Assembly (NCBI RefSeq): GCF_019393635.1
Contig: NC_057867.1
Location: 66,033,492 to 66,097,491, forward strand
Reading direction: 5' to 3'
Length of the DNA: 64,000 nt
DNA from: Dromiciops gliroides
Lineage: Eukaryota; Chordata; Mammalia; Microbiotheria; Microbiotheriidae
Made by a program: the position numbers and the translations under genes. The notes under the pieces were generated by a model. It was not told where the DNA came from and did no database searches. It saw only the letters and a list, made by a program, of their open reading frames with translations. This document shows positions 10,561 to 21,508 of the stretch, in pieces. Position 1 is the first letter of the stretch; each line of letters begins with the position of its first letter.

Positions 10561-11039
10561 GATGCTCAGAGTTAAGTATATCCCTAAGGAGAATGAGATA
10601 GGGGTCAAGAGGAGAATTCTGACAAGAAGTCCTTGACTCTATCAAATGATTTAAAATCATAGTGTGTGCTCAATATGCTTTTATCAATAGAAATGACCCT
10701 AAAGAAGATGCATCACCAAATATCTTACTGTGACTCCTTACTCACCATGGGGCTTTTCCATACACCATACAGGAGAATTCTCCCATGGGTGTTTTTTCTC
10801 TCTCTATTCTAATGTTAGTCCCTTGAAAGCAGAGAATGCCTTGCTTTTCTATCTGGGTTCCAGAGTTTGGCATATAATAAACACTTAAATGTTTTGCATT
10901 CATCCATTCATTTAGGTAATCAAGTGGCAGAGCCAAAATTCAAAAATCCAGATCTCATTCCATTGCCTTCTACTGCATTAAGCCCCAAAGGATAGACAGC
11001 CCAGATGGGCCTAGTTGGACTAGATTTAAGGAGGATGAG

Positions 11040-11290
11040 GAGGGACTGGCGGATCACATTTGGGAAATTTCAAAGTTCTTTCAATGAACACAAGCTGCTC
11101 ACTTCAATTTACAAAAAAACCTCTTCTTCAAAACCAGTGTTATGTTGGAAAGGCAGCATAGTGTAGAGGATAGAGCTGAACTTCTTTGTACTCAGCATGA
11201 CCTGGGTTCAAGTTCAGTTCCCCCATACAAGCTTATTGGATCCTGGAAAAGTCACTTAACCTCTGTACCCACAAGGGACTCTAAGACTAA
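11040..11290. repeat. Local duplication copy A plus MIR-like SINE
   Basis: GATCACATTTGGGAAATTTC at 11,052 recurs at 13,327 with matching downstream sequence (CAAGCTGCTCACTTC, then TTGGAAAGGCAGCATAGTGTAG versus TTGGAGAGGCAGTGTGGTGTAG). The last ~130 bp here look like a plus-strand MIR-type SINE. Confidence 0.55.
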
Positions 11291-12264
11291 GTTACAGAAA
11301 TGAACTTGCATTAGTACAAGTAGTTTACACCAATCAAAGCAAAGATCTGAATTGTTTTTCCCAGCTCCTCCCACCCTCCACCTCCTTCCTTGCACACAAT
11401 TAATTCCCTGATGTTACATGACCACAAACCACAAAACTCTAAGTTCTCCAAAGAATCAAAATTGCAGGAGGTCACCTGGGTCCAGGTCTACAGTTCAACT
11501 CCAATTTTGATTCTTTGGAGAACATGGCATTCTGTGGTGTGCAATCATATAATTGAACTCACAGGGCAGTAGAAAACTGCAGAGTGAGTATAAACTGACT
11601 GCAGATTACCAGCGACAATTTGGCCACGAGAAAAGGCATAAAAGCCATCATTAAGGATGCATAGAGCCTGAAATGGAGGGGGTCACAAAAGGTCTTCTTG
11701 CTGCCAGTCATCAGCCGGCAAACTCTCCAGTCTGGATTACTCAGTAGCACTCTGCTTTTTGGGGTTGTTTCTCCCCAGTCTACTTGGAGGAGCTTAGAAA
11801 ATGTCTGATTCAGAGGAGTTGGAGGAGACACACTGAGGTCAATTTCCCGTCACTCATGACTCTGGCAGGTTTTGGGGGGGGGCCTTCCTCCCACTCGTGT
11901 GCAGCTCCCCTCTCCCAATGGCCAGCCAGCTCCTCATTGACCCAGCCTTTAGGCAATTTCTGCTGCAAACGCACTTTTGTCCCCATCACATTTCCTCCAT
12001 CACTGCCTTCAAGGCAAGGTTTCTAACTCACAGTAAACCACTTTGATGACAACAAAGCATCTCTTTAGCACAAACCTGATTCCCAGGGTAAGCTCCTTTC
12101 AGCCTCTTGAGGTCAAGCCTTCCAGACCCACACTGCCCCTGAGGCTATTTCCTGAATCCCTCTTGATTCAGGTGTGACAGGAGGCAGTCTAGTCATGTTG
12201 AAATTTTGAAAAAACAAGACATGTGGCCTTCAGTGATAGCCATGAAATTCTTTGTTTGTGAGAA
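11291..12264. other. Gene-free intergenic stretch
   Basis: Non-repetitive or very old sequence. The longest open frames are about 90 codons and resemble nothing known. The sequence TTCTTTGGAG lies near 11,510 and its reverse complement near 11,445 (CTCCAAAGAATCAAAATTG / CAATTTTGATTCTTTGGAG), a short inverted repeat with ~50-bp spacing. Confidence 0.35.
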
Positions 12265-12269
12265 CTTTT

Positions 12270-12400
12270 TTTTTAAATACCCACCATCTCATTGGAGCCT
12301 CCCAACAACCTTTTGATGGCAGGTGCTTCAAATATTCCCATTTCACAAATAAGCAAACTAAGGTCACACAGCCAGAAAACATCAAAATCAAGGTTCAAAT
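12270..12400 (-). repeat. MIR-type SINE, minus
   Basis: CATCTCATTGGAGCCTCCCAACAACC, then CCCATTTCACAAATAAGC and GTCACACAGCC, in the order of antisense MIR. Confidence 0.5.
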
Positions 12401-12480
12401 CCGTGCCTTGGGGACTCAGAGGCCCCACCTTGACCTTTTCTATGCCACGTCTCCATCCCCATCCAGAAATATTGAATGAG

Positions 12481-12620
12481 GGGCGGCCCTGGATTCAGGA
12501 GTACCTGAGTTCAAATCCGGCCTCAAACACTTGACACTTACTAGCTGTGTGACCCTGGGCAAGTCACTTAACCCCCATTGTCCTGCAAAAAAAAACAAAC
12601 AAAAAAACCAAAACCAAAAC
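12481..12620 (+). repeat. 5'-truncated marsupial SINE with perfect target-site duplication
   Basis: Body begins at GGGCGGCCCTGGATTC, so the first ~30 bp of the SINE are missing. It ends in an A-rich tail. AGAAATATTGAATGAG at 12,465-12,480 is repeated exactly at 12,621-12,636. Confidence 0.95.
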
Positions 12621-13148
12621 AGAAATATTGAATGAGCTCAGAAAGCTCTCCCTTACATTGGGCAGAGCCCTTGTAAAGGATTCATAAAAGAACATGGCTA
12701 AGAATAGGTCAGGATGCCAAGGAGGAAATGGGATGGAAGCTGCATGGGTAGAACAAAGGAGTGTTCATGTGTCTGAGGGCATAAATCTACCTCATATCCA
12801 TTGATATAAATGGATAGGAGCTGACCAAAAAAATGGAAAACCCTCAACAATTCATTTCTTGAATATTTTGGCAGTTTTCTGAGTTGAAATGGTAGCATTT
12901 TTTCCTAGTGCCAATCATGGGAATTTTGGGGGAGCAGAACTATTGCTTACAACTCTGGAGAAGTTTTCTCAGATAATGATAACACATTTCTATAGCATAC
13001 TTTCCTCACAAAAAGCCCATGCATGAAGTAGACTGTGTGACTTTGATTATCCTCATTTTACAAACCAGGAAACTGAGGCTCAGTGAGGTCACAGTAACTA
13101 ACATAGAATGTCAGAGTCAGTGGGACTAGATTGAAATAGGGGGGACTG

Positions 13149-13310
13149 AGGGGGCAGCTAGGTGGTGCAGTGGATAAAGCACCGGCCTTGGATTCAGTAG
13201 GACCTAAGTTCAAATCCGACCTCAGACACTTGACACTTACTAGCTGTGTGACCTTGGGCAAGTCACTTAACCCTCATTGCCCCACCAAAACAAAACAAAA
13301 CAAAAAAAAA
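13149..13310 (+). repeat. Marsupial tRNA-derived SINE with target-site duplication
   Basis: Full-length body from GGGGGCAGCTAGGTGGTGCAG. GAAATAGGGGGGACTG at 13,133-13,148 is repeated exactly at 13,311-13,326. The insertion lies in a duplicated segment (see 13,088-13,620). Confidence 0.9.
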
Positions 13311-13468
13311 GAAATAGGGGGGACTGGATCACATTTGGGAAATTTCAACATTCTTTTAGTGATCTCAAGCTGCTCACTTCCTTTTACAAAATACTCCTGT
13401 CCTCAGCAAGGTCACAGTAACATAGAATGTCAGAGTCAGTGGGACTAGATTGAAACAGGGGGGACTGA

Positions 13469-13618
13469 GGGGGCAGCTAGGTGGCACAGTGGATAAAACA
13501 CTGGCCCTGGCTTCAGGAGGACCTGAGTTCAAATCAGGACTCAGACACTTGACACTAGCTGTGTGACCCTGGGCAAGTCACTTAACCCTCATTGCCCTGC
13601 AACACCCCCCCCCCAAAA
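13469..13618 (+). repeat. Marsupial tRNA-derived SINE, plus
   Basis: GGGGCAGCTAGGTGGCACAG through CATTGCCCTGC with a C/A-rich tail. Second SINE of the duplicated pair. Confidence 0.85.
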
Positions 13619-14862
13619 CAAACAAAAAAAACCACTGTTCTGTTGGAGAGGCAGTGTGGTGTAGGGGATAGAGTGTTGGTCTTTGGACTCAAGATGACCT
13701 AGGTTCAAGGCCAGTCCACACATACACACACAGTCCAACTCTCTCATTTCACAGAGGAAACGGAGGCCCAGGACAATGATCTTCCCTAAGGTCACAGAGA
13801 GATGGGATACAGGCCTAGCTCCTCCAACTCCAAATTCAAGGCTCTTTCCCCTATTTCACAGTGACTTGCATAGGGTCACACAGATACTATGTGGTTGCAC
13901 TAGGATTTGAAGCCTGGGCTCCTGGGCTATTTACACTAAAACACACTGCCAAAGGAGAAAGAGGTAGTGAAGATACTCTGGGCACACTTGCCAAACTTCC
14001 TGTCACAGGGGTGGCAGCAAAGGTTAGGAAAACTGATAACAAGGACTGCCTCTCCCTGACATGGCCGAAAGGTGGGGTACCAGGAGAGGTCTCTCCTAGA
14101 AGGTGATCAGACCTTTTCCCAGTGACCTATGGAGGATGTTAAGCTGGAACACCAACAAGGGCCTAAGACTTCAGAAATCCTCCACACTGGATGTAGTCAG
14201 GAGCGCTGAATCCACGTGCCAGCTCAGACGTTGATTTATTCAGAGCGGGAACTTGGGCAGGTCACCGTAGCTTTCCAGGCCTTGGCTTCCTTTTCAAGAA
14301 AACTGGGCCAATCATCATGAAGATCAAATGAGATATGTAAGGCTCTTTTTAAAGAAACGTCAAGTATCATTAGTGTGCCTAAGATGCAGGCTTGATTTAG
14401 CAATCTTCTGCCTGTCTTCCACCGCTTTCTCCTCCAGAAATGATCCTCACTTAGCAGCAGCAGCAGCCACAGCCTGGGAAACATGTGTGGATAGGAAAGG
14501 GTGTGTTAGTAGGAAAGGAGTGCCAATGATCTGTGGCTCAGTCAGACAACAAACAGGTCTTCATCTCCTATTGAATTTCAAGCACTGTGCTAACAATCTA
14601 GGAATACAGGGGAGCGGAGGGGGGGGGGAGAGGGAGAGAACGGGAGAGGGAGTCCCTACCCTCAAGGAGCTTACATTTTATTGGGAGAAAACCTGTACTT
14701 ATATAAATAGATACAGCAGCATTTTCTTATAAGGCACCCGATATTCTGCCCCACATTGCCTGTCATCCATCTACAAAAGCAAATTTAGACTAGTTTTTGG
14801 GCTGGTGTTTGTAAAGTGACTCTTATACTGCAGCACTAAGTTGTCAAAAGGGTGAGCACTAG
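13619..14862. other. Intergenic stretch with MIR traces
   Basis: MIR-like fragments near 13,640-13,720 and 13,740-13,925; the remainder has no recognisable gene. A G-rich purine tract lies near 14,610-14,650. Confidence 0.35.
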
Positions 14863-14991
14863 GGGCAGCTAGGGGGCGCAGTGGATAAAGTACTGGCCCT
14901 GGATTCAAGAGGACCTGAGTTCAAACCCAGCCTCAGACCCCGTGTGACCCTGGGCTTAACCTTCATCGCCCTGCCAAAACAAAACTAAAGT
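14863..14991 (+). repeat. Marsupial SINE with internal deletion and target-site duplication
   Basis: AAAAGGGTGAGCACTAG (14,846-14,862) and AAAAGGGTAAGCACTAG (14,992-15,008) flank it, with one mismatch in 17. The body lacks the 'CACTTGACACTTACTAGCT' part, so it is internally deleted. Confidence 0.9.
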
Positions 14992-15008
14992 AAAAGGGTA
15001 AGCACTAG

Positions 15009-15890
15009 AGGCAGATGATTCTCTTATGCTGAAGAGCCACACAGTTCTGGGCAGCTCGGCCACTTAGGGGACTTTGCCTATGTATTTCTGGGTTCTCCTG
15101 GGCTGTGTACATCCCTGGGGAGACTTTCGCATGGTAGGCTTTACTGAATGGCAGCTAGGGGCTTTAGAATCGAATATATACTATGTGGCTTGGGCAGGGA
15201 CAATGCTGGGCCCCAAGATAATTCTTGGCTGGAATCCCGACAAATGCCTTTGCAGCTCTTCCTTGTTCTTCTGGCCATGTCTGGGCCAGAGGTTGCAGGA
15301 CCCTTGCTCTCAGAAATCCTAGGACCCTGACAAAGACAAGGCTGAGCGCCAGAAGCCCAGTGTAGTATGAGGCACCGTTCTGATCAGCGCTTGAGTATCC
15401 CCCCCAAGGCAACCATTGCCAGACCTTTGGCCAAATGCATGAATACCTGGCTGGCAGGATCTCAGCGTGGGCAACAGCAGGAGAATGGTGATGCTGACAG
15501 AAGCATAGAGAAGTCAGGCTTACTTAGAGAAACTCCTGTTCAGTGGTAATGAAGGGATTTATATCAATAATTTTGTAGTCAAGTACATATTAGCTCATGG
15601 TCTGTAATGTAATTTTAATAAGTCAAGACCAGGATATATTTTAATTATCTTGTCAATCCAATTCCCTGTAGTTGACGGATGGGGATGGCATTCAACTTTA
15701 GCTCAGTCTCTTTCCTTAGAATCCTTTAGATAATTTGGAACACCTGATATATAGAATAATAACTCCCATCCCCAATACCTGAAAGGTTGAAAAGTGTTTT
15801 CCTCAAAGCAATAGCTATAGTGCTGTGAATATTATCTCCATTTTACAAGGAAGAAATAAAAGCTATCAGGGAAGTAGTTGCTCATGGTAT
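15009..15890. other. Gene-free intergenic stretch
   Basis: No recognisable repeat family or protein. Open frames of 60-82 codons have no familiar motifs. Confidence 0.3.
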
Positions 15891-15894
15891 CATG

Positions 15895-16262
15895 ATGTCA
15901 TCTCATCAGTCCCCCCAACAGCCTTGAGAGGTGAGTGTTATTATTGTCATTAAATTATCATTCCTATTTTACAGAAACTGGAAACTGAGGGTCAGAGAAG
16001 TTAAATGCCCAAGGTTACACAGCTAGTGCCTGAGATTTGAACGGGATTCTAATGCAGACCATTCCTGATTCCAAGCACATGGATCTTACCTACTGCCCCA
16101 CCTAGTTGCTTCTAATTCTTAGAACAACCTCATGAGGTAAGGTTCTTCTGTTGTTGTTTTTTTAAAGTGCCCCCGTTTTACAGATGAGAAAACTGAGGCT
16201 TATGGAGATTATACAACTCATCCAAGATCGCATGACTAGTAAATCCAGGGCTCTTTCTACTA
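15895..16262 (-). repeat. Two MIR-type SINEs, minus, in tandem
   Basis: First copy 15,895-16,110 (TATTTTACAGAAACTGGAAACTGAGG; CCAAGGTTACACAGCTAG); second 16,115-16,262 (ACAACCTCATGAGGTAAGG; GTTTTACAGATGAGAAAACTGAGG). Confidence 0.65.
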
Positions 16263-16384
16263 TAAGATGTTGTCGGATTATTTTGAATTAAGGTCATCTC
16301 CAACTATTGCAGCCCTCATCAGCCCCTCCTTGTGTGGCAATGACTCTTTGGCTTCACTCTCCCAGAGCAAGGCCGATTACATCT

Positions 16385-17110
16385 CCTCCTCAGCGCACAC
16401 TCCTGCATGCTTGCTTATGTTCACGTACACTCACCCACACTTGTGCAGTATCACTCATGCATCTGGCTCATACTTTTGCATGTTTGTTCACACTGGCAGT
16501 GCTCATGTATACTCACACTCATGCTTCCTCATATGCTAGGCAAGCATGTATACACGTGTAGGACAGTGTGACACAATCATACACACTCACGTATATTCCC
16601 AAACACTTACTCATATGTACTCACCCACAAACAAAGCATATTCACATGCATCCTCCCACAGTTATACAACATGCCCACTCAGTCACACACTCATAAATTC
16701 ACACTGGCACCCCTCCCACCCTTGCACACCCTCACATATACATCATGCACATTCATGGATTCACATTCAGGCACTCATAGAAATTCACACTGACACACTC
16801 TCATACTCATGCATACTCATGTACTTTCCTGCACATGTGTGTGTACATTATGTGTGAGTAGATACATGTTAAAATGGTGAGTCTGTAAGGGTATGCAAGT
16901 GCATGGGAGAGTAAGTATGCTTGAGTGTGCACAAGTGTACAGGGGTTTGCAGGAGTGTGTGAGAACATGTGGGAGTCTGAGTAAACATTCAAGAGTATGC
17001 ACTATCGTGGGTAAGTGTGCACACTCCATGATTGTCTGCAAACATCCAGAAGTATGTATGAATGTGTGTATGTGAGTATATACACGTATGTGAGTATGAG
17101 TGCCTAGACC
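16385..17110. repeat. Strand-switching low-complexity block: CACTCA-rich then TGAGTG-rich
   Basis: From 16,385 to about 16,835 the plus strand is dominated by degenerate CACTCAT/CACAC/CATGCA words. From about 16,836 to 17,110 it switches abruptly to the complementary GTGTGAGT/TGTATG words. No exact unit persists. The two halves are complementary in composition, so the block is a degenerate inverted repeat. No gene is seen; open frames here are by-products of the low complexity. Confidence 0.7.
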
Positions 17111-17477
17111 AGTGATAGTCATACATACATAGGATAATTGAAGTGAAACAACATTTCTAAGGCTCAGCTAGGACAGTAAGAAGCTGCCTTCCTTTCCCCA
17201 GCTTAGTCAAACTTTCTTCCATCTTCCTAGTTGAGATCCGGGACATCTGGGTTCCCATCATCTCCACAGAATCAGCAACTAAAGGCAAAAGGTCACCAGA
17301 TATCTAGGTAGGGATTGGGTTCTCTCGGGTGTTTCTGGTTGGCTTCCCCATTTTTAATGTCCCAGATGAGGAGAAGCTAGGGAGAAAATCAAACAGAAAA
17401 AGTAAAGCAAGTAGCTGGTTGTCTTCATTGGATGCCTAAGGGCAGCATAGTCACTGCTGTCAGCGTGGCCTGCAGAG

Positions 17478-17755
17478 ATGCTAACGTCTAAAGGCAGAGT
17501 ACACAATGGCTTTTGTTGAACAAGAAGCAAATGAGAAGGCAGGAGAAATATATGCTAAGGCAGAAGGGTTCAACATTGAGAAAGGTCGTCTTGTGCAAAC
17601 AGAGACTGAAGATAATGAAATATTATAAGGAGAAAAATTGAGCAGCTGAAGAAAATTCAGATGTTCAACTTAATGAATCAGGCAAGATTGAGAGCCCTTA
17701 GAGCCAGAGATGACCTTATCTCAGGATTTTTAAATGAAGTAAAGCAGAGACTCTT
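17478..17755 (+). pseudogene. ATP6V1E1P: ATP6V1E1 (V-ATPase subunit E1) processed pseudogene, 5' fragment
   Basis: Conceptual translation in one frame from 17,506 gives [20 protein letters not shown] and then [11 protein letters not shown], matching the N-terminal stalk region of V-ATPase subunit E1 ([20 protein letters not shown]...[11 protein letters not shown]). Further matches follow in shifted frames ([13 protein letters not shown]-like, then [11 protein letters not shown] and LNEVKQRL). Upstream bases 17,478-17,505 align to codons for ADVQKQIKHM with damage. Homology continues across what are exon joins in the parent, with no introns, so it is a retrocopy. It carries stops and frameshifts and ends near residue 95 of 226, where L2 sequence begins at about 17,756. 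Not functional. Confidence 0.8.
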
Positions 17756-18172
17756 CTGAGCTCCAGTCTCACTCACATCACCAAATGCCTTTTGGACATC
17801 TCAGAATCAACATGTCCAAAACCAAACTCATCATCTATTAGTGTCAAGGGCGCCATCATCACCCTTTCAGATACCGACCTCCGTGTCATTCTCAACTCCT
17901 CACTGGCGCTCTGCCTGGTATCCCCGTCGCCATGCCCATAGCTGATCCACTTCTTGTCATTTCTACCTCCATGACATCTATCTAGGCCCCTCTTTTATCC
18001 GTACTCAGCCACCACCTTATTGCCCCATACCTATTCATTCTACTGCAACGACTTCTAATTGGGCTCCCTGTGCCAAGACTCTCTAGTCTACATTCAGCTG
18101 CCAAGTTGTTTTATCTACAGGGTCTGACCATCTCAAAGCCTTCTTCAGTAAAGTCCAATGGCTCCATCTTAG
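17756..18172 (+). mobile_element. L2 LINE, sense, reverse-transcriptase C-terminal part
   Basis: Reads as L2 in sense: CATCTCAGAATCAACATGTCCAAAACCAAACTCATCATCT is the sense of 'NMSKTELII', followed by the typical L2 CTTCTAATTGGGCTCCCTG and 'GTCTGACCATCTCAAAGCC' blocks. Continues after a MIR at 18,396. Confidence 0.75.
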
Positions 18173-18177
18173 GAAGG

Positions 18178-18385
18178 AAGGAAATAAGCATTTAGTAAGT
18201 ACCTACCATGTGCCAAGTACTTTGCAAACCACTCTCTCATTTGATCTTCACAACTCTGCAAGTAGGTGTTATCCCCATTTTACACATGGGGAAACTGAGG
18301 CAGAGGTTAAGGGAATCATGCAGTATCACACAGTATGTCTGAGGCTGGATTTGAAATCAGGTACCCCCCCCTTCCCCAGTATAAA
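18178..18385 (-). repeat. MIR-type SINE, minus, inside L2
   Basis: AAGCATTTAGTAAGTACCTACCATGTGCC, ATCCCCATTTTACACATGGGGAAACTGAGG, TGAGGCTGGATTTGAAATCAGG. It interrupts the sense L2. Confidence 0.7.
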
Positions 18386-18395
18386 GTTGTCTGAT

Positions 18396-18710
18396 TGACC
18401 ACTTCCTACCTTTCCAAATTTTTTCTGCTTCTCTCCTCACATTCCACATTTCATCTCCTGCCTCCATGCTTTTGCACTGGTTATCTCCTATGCCTAGGAT
18501 ATTCTGTCCCTTTACCTTACCTTGTAGCTTCCCTACGGATTTGGCTCCAAATCTTATCTTCTACTAGAGGTCTGTCCCAGTCCCCCCAACGGCTAGTACC
18601 TTCCCCTCTGAGATTGCCTTCCATCGACTTTTCCTACACAGCATATCTTGGTCGGACAGATCAACATGCTGGCTCTCCCATTAGAATGCAGGATCTGAGG
18701 GCCTAGCACT
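18396..18710 (+). mobile_element. L2 LINE, sense, 3' part
   Basis: CTCCATGCTTTTGCACTGG, CCTATGCCTAGGATATTCTGTCCC and the following tail blocks match the L2 3' region, continuing the copy at 17,756-18,172. Confidence 0.65.
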
Positions 18711-18918
18711 TAGCACTGTGTCTCGGCCAGATCAGTTGCCCACTTGTCACAGAGGCTCCTGCTTCAAGGACCTGCTATGGATTGGGTCGAGCCTTCTATG
18801 GCAAATTGTTTCTCCTCTGGCTTTTGAGTTCTTCAGCTTACTTTAATATGCACAAGGGGCACGTACCCACTCTATGACTAGCAGTGACATATGCTTTTAC
18901 TGTTTGGGCCCACAGCAG

Positions 18919-19090
18919 GGGTTCTTCTCTTCTGTCTTTGTATCATTGCCCCCTTGGGCAGTCTGATAGACCCCTTCTCACAACAGGGCCCTTAAATGCA
19001 CAAGAGAAAATACAAAATGTTGTAAAGGAAACCAATTCTGTAGAAACATAGAATGATATTAAATCCTCCCCGCAAACCTATGAACCTCTG
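18919..19090. repeat. hAT-like non-autonomous element fragment
   Basis: Same family as 1236-1420: 'TTGGGCAGTCTGATAGACCCCTTCTCA', 'CTTAAATGCACAAGAGAAAATACAAAATG'. Confidence 0.4.
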
Positions 19091-19329
19091 GCTTAGTGGC
19101 TTTCTTTCACTCTGTGATTCAGAAACCAGAACCTTTGATTTATTTATTCAGATAAAACATGTGTATGCAACAAAAGAGGAGGATGCAACAATCGGGTAGG
19201 TGAACAGTCATGCTGGAGTGCATGAGCACTCGCACACACATATTGTAGGGAGACTACATTGCTAATGGCAACATCTTGGGCACTTCCCCAGTACCATTTT
19301 TGTTTGTTTGTTTGGTTTTTTTATTTGTT

Positions 19330-19468
19330 GTCATTTTTGGTGGGGCAATGAGGGTTAAGTGACTTGCCCAAGGTCACAGCTAGGATCAAGTGTCTGAGGC
19401 TAGATTTGAACTCAGGTCCTCTTGAATCCAGGGCTGGTGCTTTATCCACTGAACCACCTAGCTGCCCC
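19330..19468 (-). repeat. Marsupial tRNA-derived SINE, minus
   Basis: TGGGGCAATGAGGGTTAAGTGACTTGCCC through ACCACCTAGCTGCCCC. Confidence 0.9.
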
Positions 19469-19645
19469 CCCCCACACATATTAAGAGAGTTTAGTGTTTC
19501 TCACAAGAGATCAGGAACACAAAATGAGGAGATGTGGTATCTGGTCCATAGGAGCTCTAGTTGAATTCCCTTTCTCTTTTGAATTCCTCTCTTTTGGTCA
19601 GATTCATAACTCAGTAGCCCTAAGGTCAGCATAGTTTAGAGCCAA

Positions 19646-19842
19646 GGTTCTTAACCTGGAAGAGTCTGTGTATAGATTTCACAGGGTCTTGGAACTTGGA
19701 GAGAAAAAAAACTTAAATCTTTATTTTTACTAATCTTTAACTGAAATTTAGCATTTCCTTCAACAATAAATAAAATCTTAATGCCTATTCCTCTGAGAAG
19801 TGGTCCATGATCCGCCCCTCAAAAGGTTAAGGACCCCTGGAA
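19646..19842. repeat. hAT-like MITE with inverted ends
   Basis: Left end AAGGTTCTTAACCTGG and right end AAAAGGTTAAGGACCCCTGG are imperfect inverted repeats of each other, with no coding capacity between. This is typical of a non-autonomous hAT-type element. Confidence 0.55.
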
Positions 19843-20754
19843 TGAAAGTTCAAGGATCCTTTGTGACTTTGGACAAGGTTTTTCAACTCCCCAAGCCTCA
19901 GTTTTCTCCATCTGTTAAAGGAGGGGCTGGACATGACCCAAGATGGTCTCCAAGTCATGCCTTCCACAAAGCTCAGTAAAAGGTCAGGATGTGCAAAGGA
20001 AGCCTGTCTATTTTGCTGTTATGTTTAGCCTCCAGGGCATGTGACCCTCAGCTCCTGACCATCATCATGGGTTGGGATCATCATCTTGGATTTCCATTAC
20101 CCACAATACCCTTGAGACGTGTAGATACTTTGTTGGTCACTGTCTGGATGGTGAGCAGACCTAGCAGTCTTGCTCCTGACAAGAGGGAGCAGTGGGCAAT
20201 TTCCTCCCTCTGAGGTCCCTAGGGCAAGAAGTATCATACTGCTTCAGTTTCTACATAGGGTCAATTGAGAAAACAAGGCCACTTGTCTGATTAGATGCTC
20301 AAGAAGAATGAATGCAGCCCAGTTAAAGTCCTGGGAAGTCTTACAATGAGACCATTTTCAAATCATGGCTGCATTTAGCTTGGTGCTAATGAGACAAGAC
20401 TATCTTGTCACCACTTTCCTCAGAGCATTTATGGGCCAAGTAGCCACTCCATTTCTTCTGCCCACTTCAAGTCAGCAGGCGCAGCCTGTAAACCCCGAGA
20501 TCCTTTGGCAGTGCTTTGTTTGATTGCGGGGGTGGGGTGCAGAGAGAGAAAGAAGGATGGGAAAAGAGATGATACAGTTTCAGACACTTGGGACCGAGGG
20601 GGAGTTAGAGTCCCAGGTTCCCATTGGCACTCACCAGTCAGGGACACGGCAGCTGTCTACTTCAGAAGGAGACTTAGTGGTGTTCTTCCTTGGAAGGTCA
20701 GTAGTAAGTTGGGGAGGAAGCCACCAGGCCGAACGCCCTCCAGCCCCAAAGAAT

Positions 20755-20980
20755 AGAAAACATTTAACTATTCATTTGGGTTATTGCAATAGCCTCCTTT
20801 TAGGCATTTTGATCTTGGCTTTCTTCCTTTTCCAATCTGTCTTTGATACCACTTGCCAAAGTGATTACTTCTATATGCCCAGATCTGGTCGTGTCACTTC
20901 TGATAAGAAATTTCAGGGTTTCCTATTGCCACCCCTCCAAAAAACTCTGAATAATAATGTTCAGCTACATCTCACTTTTG
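20755..20980 (+). mobile_element. L2 LINE fragment, sense
   Basis: TTATTGCAATAGCCTCCTTTTAGGC, CTTTGATACCACTTGCCAAAGTGAT, AGATCTGGTCGTGTCACTTC are in L2 order. Confidence 0.6.
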
Positions 20981-20984
20981 ATGA

Positions 20985-21192
20985 CCCAATATGGGGTTTG
21001 CTTGGCAAAGATACTGGAATTGGTTTGCCATTTCCTTCTCCAGGTCATTGAGCAGATGAGAAAAGTGAGGCTAAGAAAGGTTAAGTGACTTGCCCAGGGT
21101 CACACAGCTCTCAAGTGTCTGAGGCCAGATTTGAACTCAGGAAGGGGAGTGTAAGGTTCTGAACTCTATCCACTGTGCCACCTAGCTACCCA
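20985..21192 (-). repeat. MAR1-like marsupial SINE, minus
   Basis: GCTTGGCAAAGATACTGG...GGTTTGCCATTTCCTTCTCCAG, then AGGTTAAGTGACTTGCCCAGGGTCACACAGCT and CTATCCACTGTGCCACCTAGCT. Confidence 0.8.
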
Positions 21193-21194
21193 AT

Positions 21195-21360
21195 GATAAT
21201 AATAGCTAGAAGCACTTCTGTGTGCTTGCAACGCACTTGATACACATTATCTCATTTGCTCTTTGCAGAAACCCTTTGAGCTTGGAGGTATTATCCCCAT
21301 TTTATGGGGGAGGAATGTAAGTCAGGATTTCAACTTGGGTCTTCTGGACTCCAAGTCTAG
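21195..21360 (-). repeat. MIR-type SINE fragment, minus
   Basis: TACACATTATCTCATTTGCTC, ATCCCCATTTTATGGGGGAGGA. Confidence 0.45.
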
Positions 21361-21508
21361 GACTTTGGTGGTATCAAATGAGAAGAAAGGGATCCCTGCC
21401 TTGGGCTGCATGAATATTCGACTTAGAAAACCACAAATAAACATTATGTAGATTGTATTGTATTTTTATTTATTTTGTTAAACATTCTGTGGTTACAGGT
21501 AACATTTT

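Larger units (their letters stand above)
13088..13620. repeat. Tandem duplication, 323-bp offset, each copy carrying a SINE
   Basis: GTCACAGTAAC...ACATAGAATGTCAGAGTCAGTGGGACTAGATTGAAA...GGGGGGACTGAGGGGGCAGCTAGG occurs at 13,088 and again at 13,411, almost unchanged through the flank and into the SINE head. The SINE bodies then differ from each other. Confidence 0.7.

Noticed and set aside
16267-17122. Overlapping 60-103 codon frames rich in His/Thr/Ser
   Set aside because: Produced by the CACTCA/TGAGTG low-complexity block; no start context, no homology.
20524-21051. A 175-codon plus-strand frame
   Set aside because: It runs through an L2 fragment and into a MAR1-like SINE; the reading is chance.
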